Source: Bacteroidales bacterium
Lineage (GTDB): Bacteria > Bacteroidota > Bacteroidia > Bacteroidales > Paludibacteraceae
Assembly: GCA_900769555.1 (NCBI GenBank)
Contig: CAAGHA010000039.1
Coordinates: 1 to 16,757, forward strand
Direction of reading: 5' to 3'
DNA: 16,757 bases
Below, one piece after another: positions 1-5,608 of the stretch (position 1 is its first letter; every line of letters begins with the position of its first letter). The translations under genes were made by a program, and so were the position numbers. Below the pieces are notes generated by a model. The model ran no database searches, had not been told where the DNA came from, and was given only the letters and a program-made list of their open reading frames with translations.

Positions 1-2
1 AG

Positions 3-812
3 AACCCAACGCAAGCAACCACCTATCAATTTACAGTGAATCGTTCCGGTTATTGTGCTGTAACAGATAGCATTGTAGTGGATGTACGTCAACTTCCTGC
101 AACCAAAGTAACAGACAACCTTTTGGTTTGCGAAGGAGAAGCAGCCGAATTAAAAGGAGAAGCAACCGGCGATGACTTGTCCGGCTATTATTGGATAGCA
201 CCATCAGGAGACACTCTTGGCAGTGGATTAAAAGTTCGTATAATACCAAAAGAGGGCGGAGAATACAGTTTTGTGGTCAATAGTAAAAATTGTGGAACAT
301 CAACCACAAAACTGACACTTACGTTGGTAGAATTGCCGAAAGTGGGTATCGACTCATTAAATATCAGAGACCGTCGTATTGTGGTATTATCAGGAGGAAC
401 AGGTACCTTTGAATACCGTATCAACGAGGGAGAATGGAGTGACAATGATACTTACAAAGGTCTGACTTTCTTGCAGCATACAGCATGGGTCAGAGACGAA
501 GCAGGATGCCAAGGAAGTGCCACATTTGAGGTGGCAGCACCATCGATAACCATACCTGAATACTTCACACCAAACGAGGATGGCGTAAATGACGAGTGGG
601 ATCTGTCCGACATCTTTGATATATATGATCAATCAGAAGTAACCATTTACGACCGCTTTGGAAAAGAGTTGGTAACTTTCGGAGGAGATGTAGGTTCATG
701 GGATGGAACCTATAACGGAAACCCAATGCCTGCCACTGACTATTGGTATGTAATTAACGTTCCGGATATCGATATGATTTATACAGGACACTTTACATTG
801 CTAAGGAAATAA
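3..812 (+). CDS. 3' part of a large secreted adhesin-like protein with T9SS type B C-terminal signal
   Basis: The frame is open from the left edge (first whole codon at base 3), so the start lies outside; 269 residues are visible. A GTG at 36 is in frame but is not a credible start because the coding pattern continues upstream (NPTQATTYQFTVN...). The visible part has at least two Ig/PKD-like beta modules, with phrases such as LLVCEGEAAELKG and YYWIAPSGDTLGSG. It ends in about 85 residues that match the gliding-motility/CHU_C type of T9SS sorting domain: IPEYFTPNEDGVNDEWDL, then VTIYDRFGKELV, WDGTYNGNPMPATDYWYVI and a final GHFTLLRK. Family knowledge: such proteins cross the outer membrane by the type IX system and stay at the surface or are released. 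The ligand cannot be read from this fragment. A strong terminator follows. Confidence 0.88.
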   Translation, partial: NPTQATTYQFTVNRSGYCAVTDSIVVDVRQLPATKVTDNLLVCEGEAAELKGEATGDDLSGYYWIAPSGDTLGSGLKVRIIPKEGGEYSFVVNSKNCGTSTTKLTLTLVELPKVGIDSLNIRDRRIVVLSGGTGTFEYRINEGEWSDNDTYKGLTFLQHTAWVRDEAGCQGSATFEVAAPSITIPEYFTPNEDGVNDEWDLSDIFDIYDQSEVTIYDRFGKELVTFGGDVGSWDGTYNGNPMPATDYWYVINVPDIDMIYTGHFTLLRK

Positions 813-830
813 TTATCAATAAAATAAGCA

Positions 831-858
831 AAAGAGGCGAAGCAATTCGCCTCTTTTT
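831..858 (+). terminator. Rho-independent terminator of the T9SS type B gene
   Basis: A perfect 10-bp stem (AAAGAGGCGA at 831-840 pairing with TCGCCTCTTT at 847-856) encloses a six-base loop AGCAAT and runs into a T-rich tail. It lies 19 nt after the stop at 812. The A-rich left side could also give some termination on the other strand, but no minus-strand gene ends here. The stretch from here to the next gene shows nothing else except the promoter at 1016-1046. Confidence 0.9.
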
Positions 859-1015
859 ATTTTGATTAGCAGAAGAATTACTAAAGCGTAAACATCCTTC
901 AGTAACAATTACCTGAATCCTTCGTTAGCATCTTGAAACCTAATCTGTATAGTTTCTACAACTCTAAAAAATAACTAAATTCTCATTTTTTGTTTCATGG
1001 GAAATAATATCCCCC

Positions 1016-1046
1016 TTTGCAAAATGAAATTAATGTGTTATTTTTG
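1016..1046 (+). promoter_or_regulatory. Complete Bacteroidota promoter for the Rpn nuclease gene
   Basis: TTTG at 1016-1019 (-33 box) and TATTTTTG at 1039-1046 (TAnnTTTG -7 box) are 19 bp apart, which fits the known Bacteroides primary-sigma consensus. Transcription should start a few bases after 1046, giving a leader of about 45-50 nt to the ATG at 1101. It is the only promoter in this window where both boxes match. Confidence 0.8.
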
Positions 1047-1100
1047 TCGTATTAATAAACAAAATTTAAATCGATTACTATGTGCATACCTGGAACAGCG

Positions 1101-2048
1101 ATGAGTCGCTACATAAATTTCTACACTGATTTCGCTTTCAAGAAGTTTTTCGGCACGGAAGCGAACAAGGAGTTTTTAATCAGTTTTTTAAATGCTTTGC
1201 TGGAGTTAGAAGGGGAAAAAGAGATTGCCGATCTTACCTACTTGAATACGGAGCAATTGGGGTTCTCCAACAACGAGAGACGAGCCGTATATGATGTCTA
1301 TTGCACCACCAAAGAGGGGGAGCGTTTCATTGTGGAGATGCAAAAGGCAAAACAAGAAAATTTTAGGGATAGAGCCTTGTACTACTCCTCATTTGCCATT
1401 CAAGATCAAGGTCAAAAGGGTACAAAAAATAACACCGTTTATTGGGATTATAAATTGTCTCCTGTGTATGTGGTAGGCATTTTGGATTTTGTGATGGATG
1501 ATTCTCCGGAGAAGGTCAACCATTTGATTACCAAGGTACAGTTGAAGGATGACCTTAATGAGGTGTTCAATAAGAACTTGAATTTTATCTTCATAGAGAT
1601 GCCTAAATTTCGCAAGGAAGAGAATGAGTTGGAGACATTCATGGACAAATGGCTTTATGCCATCAAAAACCTTGGGAAGTTAGACAATAAGCCCACAGCA
1701 TTAACCGAAGCCATCTTCAAACGCTTTTTTGAGGTAGCAGAAATTGCAGCCTTTTCCCCAACAGAACGTTATGATTACGAAGAGAACTTGAAAAATTGCA
1801 ATGATTGGTTCAGTGTAATGAATACAGCCAAGAAAGATGGATTGGAAGTGGGAGAAGCGATAGGTATAGAAAAAGGTCGAGCCGAAGGCGAGGCTATAGG
1901 ATTACAAAAAGGCGAAGCTATAGGTATAGAAAAAGGCGAAGCCATAGGAGTTCTAAAAACAGCCAAGAAAATGAAAGAAGAGGGCTTGGATGTGAATGTG
2001 ATTTCAAAATTGACAAATTTGTCTATTGACGAAATAGAGAAGTTATAA
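1101..2048 (+). CDS. Rpn-family recombination-promoting nuclease / PD-(D/E)XK putative transposase
   Basis: A 315-residue protein opening MSRYINFYTDFAFKKFFG, the hallmark start of the PDDEXK_2/Rpn family found in many copies in Bacteroidota. That motif is why the ATG at 1101 is preferred to the one at 1080, which would add MCIPGTA. Visible catalytic candidates are D10, D65 (AVYDVYC) and E79-x-Q81 (IVEMQ), the D...ExQ form of the PD-(D/E)XK core. A C-terminal tail of eight-residue repeats (GEAIGIEK and variants, about residues 251-286) precedes a short helical end typical of the family (MKEEGLDVNVISKLTNLSIDEIEKL). Family knowledge: Rpn proteins are DNA nucleases linked to RecA-independent recombination and, for some, phage defence; the transposase label is historical. 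It has its own promoter and a following hairpin, so it is a single-gene unit. No terminal inverted repeats mark it as an insertion sequence. Confidence 0.9.
   Translation: MSRYINFYTDFAFKKFFGTEANKEFLISFLNALLELEGEKEIADLTYLNTEQLGFSNNERRAVYDVYCTTKEGERFIVEMQKAKQENFRDRALYYSSFAIQDQGQKGTKNNTVYWDYKLSPVYVVGILDFVMDDSPEKVNHLITKVQLKDDLNEVFNKNLNFIFIEMPKFRKEENELETFMDKWLYAIKNLGKLDNKPTALTEAIFKRFFEVAEIAAFSPTERYDYEENLKNCNDWFSVMNTAKKDGLEVGEAIGIEKGRAEGEAIGLQKGEAIGIEKGEAIGVLKTAKKMKEEGLDVNVISKLTNLSIDEIEKL
1851..1958 (+). repeat. Four 24-nt in-frame repeats in the Rpn gene
   Basis: Units lie at 1851-1874, 1887-1910, 1911-1934 and 1935-1958, encoding GEAIGIEK, GEAIGLQK, GEAIGIEK and GEAIGVLK, with a four-codon insert (GRAE) after the first unit. 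The period is a multiple of three, so gain or loss of units keeps the reading frame. Rpn proteins often vary here, and such repeats are prone to slippage. Confidence 0.9.
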
Positions 2049-2057
2049 GATGTTTGT

Positions 2058-2098
2058 TACTCGGGGCGGTTGAAACTACATTTACACCGCTCCGAGTA
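2058..2098 (+). terminator. Hairpin after the Rpn gene, probable terminator
   Basis: ACTCGGGGCGGT at 2059-2070 pairs with ACCGCTCCGAGT at 2086-2097 with one G-U pair, and an extra T-A pair at 2058/2098. The loop is 15 nt and the following tract (ATTATCATTTG) is only moderately T-rich. It lies 10 nt after the stop at 2048, so termination is the likeliest role. Confidence 0.6.
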
Positions 2099-2234
2099 TT
2101 ATCATTTGTAATGCGTTAACATCAGTGTTTGGTTTCATGTTCCAAGTTCCAACCATTCAGTCATATACCACCTGAAACTTAATACCCCTGCAAGATACTG
2201 CCCTCCAGGCAGGTTCCCATGGTGCTACCTATCA

Positions 2235-2339
2235 CCCGAGGCTGTGTTCGGGGCTAGCATCACTATTTTCCCGATATTGCGTCCCGGACTTCCATCACCA
2301 TTCCCCCGAGACTGCGTCACGGACTACCATCGCTACGCT
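2235..2339. repeat. Three diverged tandem 35-nt repeats
   Basis: Units start at 2235, 2270 and 2305, exactly 35 nt apart, each opening CCCGA and carrying a CATC near base 24. By hand count, units 2 and 3 agree at 26 of 35 positions and units 1 and 3 at 24 of 35. The constant period with diverged sequence suggests an old tandem duplication. The period is not a multiple of three, and stops occur, so it is not a protein repeat. Confidence 0.75.
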
Positions 2340-2385
2340 CAGTAGTACCCTCCAGACTGGGAGATATGTTGGAGAGTTGCCTGCT

Positions 2386-2421
2386 TGAAACCTGAAATCT
2401 GAATCATGAAACCTGAAATCT
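2386..2421. repeat. 15-nt direct repeat, 21-nt period
   Basis: TGAAACCTGAAATCT occurs exactly at 2386-2400 and 2407-2421, separated by GAATCA. A related CTGAAACTT occurs at 2172-2180. It marks the right end of the repeat-rich element. Confidence 0.85.
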
Positions 2422-2566
2422 AACTCCTAATTCTTTTTTCACAACTCAAATCACAATACTCACATTAACGTCTCCTACATTGCCAAAGAATAGTTCTAAA
2501 ACCTATAATTTATACTTTTTTAATTTAAAACGAAGAAATTATAGAAATCACCTAAAATATTATTTA

Positions 2567-2574
2567 TACCTTTG
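2567..2574 (+). promoter_or_regulatory. -7 box for slyD-aroC
   Basis: TACCTTTG fits TAnnTTTG and lies 16 nt before the ATG at 2591, giving a very short leader. No TTTG is found at the expected -33 position, so the promoter is incomplete by consensus. This also argues against the longer reading frame start at 2480, which would lie upstream of the transcript start. Confidence 0.65.
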
Positions 2575-2590
2575 CAAAAAACAAGAAAAT

Positions 2591-3154
2591 ATGAAAATTG
2601 CAGATAAAAAATTTGTAGCAGTATCATACGATTTGTATGTAAAAGGAGAAAACGGAACTCCTGAATTGTGGGAGCAAGCTCCTAAAAACGAGCCATTAAA
2701 ATTCACTTGCGGGCTTGGAATGATGTTAGAAAAATTCGAAGAGAATCTTAAAGGATTAACCATTGGAGACAAATTCGATTTCACAATTGCATGCGCAGAT
2801 GCATACGGAGATTACGAAGACGGAAGAGTTGTTGAGTTAGACAAAGCCATTTTCGAGATTGATGGTAAATTTGATAGCGAATACATTAAAGAAGGAAACC
2901 TAGTCCCAATGATGGATGCAGAAGGACATCGCATCAATGGTATCGTTTTGGAAATCACAACAGACAAAGTGAAGATGGATTTCAACCACCCTCTTGCCGG
3001 AGAAGATCTTAATTTCAAAGGAGAAGTTGTTGAAGTAAGAGATGCAACACCTGAAGAGATTGCGGTGGTAACACAACATCAATGCGGAGGCTGCAGTGGT
3101 TGCGGCGGTGGAGATTGCGAAAGCGGCTGCGGAGGTTGCGATGGTTGCCACTAA
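2591..3154 (+). CDS. slyD: SlyD-like FKBP-type peptidyl-prolyl isomerase with Cys-rich metal-binding tail
   Basis: A 187-residue cytoplasmic protein, starting MKIADKKFVAVSYDLYV. The FKBP fold is shown by LKFTCGLGMMLEKFEENLKG and by GDKFDFTIACADAYGDYED, followed by an insert-in-flap-like region (VELDKAIFEI...NLVPMMDAEGHRINGIVLEI) and return to the FKBP core with MDFNHPLAGEDLNFKGEV, a SlyD signature. The last 25 residues form a tail with seven Cys and two His (QCGGCSGCGGGDC...), in the place where E. coli SlyD has its His/Cys-rich nickel-binding tail. Family knowledge: SlyD is a chaperone and prolyl isomerase that binds Ni and other metals. The ATG at 2591 is chosen because homology begins there and the -7 box is just upstream. 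aroC starts 25 nt after the stop, so the two are probably co-transcribed. Confidence 0.9.
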   Translation: MKIADKKFVAVSYDLYVKGENGTPELWEQAPKNEPLKFTCGLGMMLEKFEENLKGLTIGDKFDFTIACADAYGDYEDGRVVELDKAIFEIDGKFDSEYIKEGNLVPMMDAEGHRINGIVLEITTDKVKMDFNHPLAGEDLNFKGEVVEVRDATPEEIAVVTQHQCGGCSGCGGGDCESGCGGCDGCH

Positions 3155-3179
3155 TTTTTAATAGTTTTCGATAAAAAAA

Positions 3180-4253
3180 ATGAACTCATTTGGTCAAATT
3201 TTAAGATTAACAACATTCGGAGAATCTCACGGGTTCGCTGTCGGCGGCATATTGGACGGATTCCCTGCCGGAATTTTTATCGATGAAAAATTCCTTCAGA
3301 ATGAATTAGAAAGAAGAAAACCCGGACAATCAAAATTGACCACATCTCGTTCAGAATCCGATAAAATCGAAATACTATCGGGCACTTTTAATGGGTATTC
3401 AACCGGTACTCCTATTGCCTTTATGGTAAGAAATGAAAATCAGCGTTCGGGCGACTATGAAGAGATGAAAAATCTTTTCCGCCCGTCTCACGCCGATTTT
3501 ACCTACCAGACAAAATATGGTATTCGTGATTTTGCCGGAGGTGGAAGAACTTCTGCTCGAACTACAATTGCACAAGTAGCTGGAGGAGCTTTTGCCAAAT
3601 TACTCTTAAAAGAAATCGGAATCCAAATTTACTCCTACACATCTCAAGTTGGAGCTATCAAACTTGAAAAAAATTACACCGAATTAGACCTGTCAAAAAT
3701 CGATGAAAATCCTGTCCGTTGTCCGGATTCTGATACTGCAAAAATAATGGAAGATAAGATCATGGAAATAAAAAATGCAGGAGATACCATCGGGGGGATT
3801 ATTACATCAGTAATTAAAGGCTGTCCGGTTGGTCTCGGAGAACCCCAATTTGACAAACTACATGCTCGTCTTGCTTACGCAATGCTCTCTATCAATGCTG
3901 TTAAGGGATTTGAATATGGTTGTGGGTTTAAGGGTGTTGAAAAGAAAGGGTCGGAATTAAATGATGTTTTTATAAACAAAGATGGAAAAATCAGAACGAA
4001 GACCAATCACTCCGGTGGCATACAAGGAGGGATATCAAATGGTGAAGATATTTACTTTAATGTTGCTTTCAAACCGGTCCCTACCCTCTTAATGGATCAA
4101 GAAACCGTTGATATAAACGGAAATCCTACTCTGTTTAAAGCAAGAGGAAGACACGATGCTTGCGTTCTCCCTCGAGCAGTTGCAATCGTTGATGCAATGG
4201 CTGCTCTAACTATAGCAGATGCTTACCTTATAGCAAAATCAAATCAAAAATAA
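3180..4253 (+). CDS. aroC: Chorismate synthase
   Basis: A 357-residue protein of normal family length. It converts 5-enolpyruvylshikimate-3-phosphate to chorismate with reduced FMN, the last shared step to aromatic amino acids and other chorismate products. The signature stretches are all present: LTTFGESHGFAVGGILDG at the N-terminus, RPSHADFTYQTKYGIRDF then GGGRTSARTT near residues 100-127, GGISNGEDIYFNVAFKPVPT around 280-300, and GRHDACVLPRAVAIVDAMAA near the end. An A-rich tract precedes the ATG instead of a Shine-Dalgarno. It lies 25 nt behind slyD with no promoter or terminator between, so it is likely the second gene of that operon. The next gene has its own -7 box. Confidence 0.97.
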   Translation: MNSFGQILRLTTFGESHGFAVGGILDGFPAGIFIDEKFLQNELERRKPGQSKLTTSRSESDKIEILSGTFNGYSTGTPIAFMVRNENQRSGDYEEMKNLFRPSHADFTYQTKYGIRDFAGGGRTSARTTIAQVAGGAFAKLLLKEIGIQIYSYTSQVGAIKLEKNYTELDLSKIDENPVRCPDSDTAKIMEDKIMEIKNAGDTIGGIITSVIKGCPVGLGEPQFDKLHARLAYAMLSINAVKGFEYGCGFKGVEKKGSELNDVFINKDGKIRTKTNHSGGIQGGISNGEDIYFNVAFKPVPTLLMDQETVDINGNPTLFKARGRHDACVLPRAVAIVDAMAALTIADAYLIAKSNQK

Positions 4254-4285
4254 AAGAAGAGAAAGAGCGTTATTGATTTTTATTG

Positions 4286-4293
4286 TATCTTTG
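4286..4293 (+). promoter_or_regulatory. -7 box for the RidA-fold gene
   Basis: TATCTTTG fits TAnnTTTG and lies 27 nt before the ATG at 4321. No -33 TTTG is seen at 19-21 bp upstream. It lies in the 67-nt gap after aroC, so the gene can be expressed both from here and by read-through, since no terminator is visible. Confidence 0.6.
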
Positions 4294-4320
4294 CATCTGT
4301 AGTAACAATTAAAGAGTGAT

Positions 4321-5481
4321 ATGACGACAAATCTAACTTTCAAGAAAAAAGTTTTTGCCGACTTAAACAATATTTGGATGGAAAGTGCAACGTTTCAGGC
4401 TAATAATGGAACATCTGAAACACACATTCAGCTTCACATTTCAAATAAAAAAGATGAATACAATAAACAATTAAGCTCAATTTGCGAAGCTCTAAAATCA
4501 ATTCTAAATAAAGAATCCAATTACCAATCCCCTTTTTGTCGAGTTTTTTTGAGCGATGCTGCCAATCAACAAAAATCTGCATTGGAAAAACTTAAAGAGA
4601 TTGGATACAACGGAACAATTTCAGTCATTCAACAACCACCCTTAGATGGAACAAAAATAGCTATCTGGTGCTACATGGTATCTAACTTTGTAAAAACAAA
4701 GTATTCTGATATTACCATCTATAAACATAACAACTACACCCATTTTTGGAATACTCAGATAGGCTGTAATGGGGACTCTTATCAACAAACAGTTGAATTA
4801 CTATCCAACGAAAATAAAATATTAAATTCATTGGATATGAATATTACAAACAATTGCATCCGTACTTGGTTCTTTATGCAAAATATTGACAGAACCTACA
4901 AAGGTATGGTGGTTGCTCGTCGTGAAGAATTTGAAAAAATAGGATTAACAAGTCAAACTCACTATATAACAAGTACAGGAATTGAAGGACGAAATGCAAA
5001 CCCTAATGAATTGGTTCATCTCGACTCTTACAACGTGAGTGGATTACAAAAAGAACAGATGCAATTTCTAAAAGGGACAAGCCACCTAAATCCAACCATC
5101 GAGTATGGGGTTACGTTTGAACGTGGTGTACAAATTCTATATGGGGATAGAAAGCATGTATTTTTATCAGGAACAGCAAGCATCAATAACAAAGGGGAAA
5201 TTCTGCATGAAAATAGTGTGGAAAAACAGTCTTATCGGATGCTCGAAAATTGTGAAGTTTTACTGGCCGAAGCAGGTGCTACGCTAAATGATTTGACTCA
5301 AGTAATTATCTATCTTAGGGATTTGGCAGACTATTCAGTAGTTAATGAGATATTCGAAAAAGAACTCCCAAACACCCCAAAAGTAATAGTATTGGCTCCG
5401 GTATGTCGTCCTGGATGGTTAATTGAAATAGAAGGTATCGCCATCACAACTAACTCTGCATCTCAATATCCTAATTATTAG
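4321..5481 (+). CDS. RidA/YjgF-fold protein, chorismatase-like (FkbO/Hyg5/XanB2 type) candidate
   Basis: A 386-residue cytoplasmic protein, much longer than the 125-130 residues of a plain RidA. The C-terminal half carries the RidA/YjgF fold: FLSGTASINNKGEILHENSV, then a helix NCEVLLAEAGATLNDLTQVIIYLRDL and the closing APVCRPGWLIEIEGIAI (C362, R363, E369, E371). The middle has SSTGIEGR-like TSTGIEGRNANP and YGVTFERGVQILYGDRKHV. The two-part layout and the closing CRPxxLIEIE phrase resemble chorismatases, which split chorismate to pyruvate and a dihydro- or hydroxybenzoate and have a YjgF-like fold. The position directly after aroC fits a chorismate-using enzyme. This is inference; many Bacteroidota homologues are simply labelled Rid family or translation initiation inhibitor. 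The alternative is an imine/enamine deaminase. The fold is likely, the substrate unproven. Confidence 0.7.
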   Translation: MTTNLTFKKKVFADLNNIWMESATFQANNGTSETHIQLHISNKKDEYNKQLSSICEALKSILNKESNYQSPFCRVFLSDAANQQKSALEKLKEIGYNGTISVIQQPPLDGTKIAIWCYMVSNFVKTKYSDITIYKHNNYTHFWNTQIGCNGDSYQQTVELLSNENKILNSLDMNITNNCIRTWFFMQNIDRTYKGMVVARREEFEKIGLTSQTHYITSTGIEGRNANPNELVHLDSYNVSGLQKEQMQFLKGTSHLNPTIEYGVTFERGVQILYGDRKHVFLSGTASINNKGEILHENSVEKQSYRMLENCEVLLAEAGATLNDLTQVIIYLRDLADYSVVNEIFEKELPNTPKVIVLAPVCRPGWLIEIEGIAITTNSASQYPNY

Positions 5482-5578
5482 AAAAATATTCCTATCGAAG
5501 TAACACCTAACAAATTTTAGGTAGTAAAAAATAAAAAAATAACTAAATTTAGGGATAGTCTGATAAATCAAGAAGATA

Positions 5579-5586
5579 TAACTTTG
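5579..5586 (+). promoter_or_regulatory. -7 box for feoAB
   Basis: TAACTTTG fits TAnnTTTG and lies 22 nt before the ATG at 5609. No TTTG is seen at the -33 position. A weak 6-bp hairpin (ACCTAA 5505-5510 with TTAGGT 5517-5522) precedes it. I see no clear Fur-type palindrome in this gap. Confidence 0.65.
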
Positions 5587-5608
5587 CATTGAATAAAAAA
5601 AACTATCA

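Larger units (their letters stand above)
2131..2421. repeat. Repeat-rich non-coding element between Rpn and the FKBP gene
   Basis: About 290 nt, less AT-rich than its surroundings, with no credible reading frame. Outer inverted 9-mers GGTTTCATG (2131-2139) and CATGAAACC (2405-2413) bracket it. Inside are a small hairpin CTGCC-CTCCA-GGCAG (2198-2212), the direct repeat CCCTCCAG (2201-2208 and 2348-2355), three 35-nt repeats (2235-2339) and a 15-nt direct repeat at the right end. This could be a degenerate dispersed intergenic element or a structured RNA. I do not recognise a named family. The rest of the gap (2422-2566) is AT-rich and shows nothing. Confidence 0.55.

Noticed and set aside
1080..1100. 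Upstream ATG of the Rpn gene
   Set aside because: Family members begin at MSRYINFYTDFAFKKFFG-like sequence, encoded from 1101.
1080..2048. Rpn gene as a complete insertion sequence
   Set aside because: No terminal inverted repeats or target-site duplication bracket the gene, and it has its own normal promoter; the transposase name is only historical.
2235..2339. CRISPR-like array from the 35-nt periodicity
   Set aside because: The units are contiguous and diverged along their whole length; there are no constant repeats alternating with unique spacers, and no cas genes.
2480..2590. 37-residue N-terminal extension of the SlyD-like protein
   Set aside because: The -7 box at 2567-2574 lies inside it and FKBP homology starts at the ATG at 2591.
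5482..5608. Fur box upstream of feoAB
   Set aside because: I found no convincing GATAATGATTATC-like palindrome in the gap; only a weak 6-bp hairpin is present.
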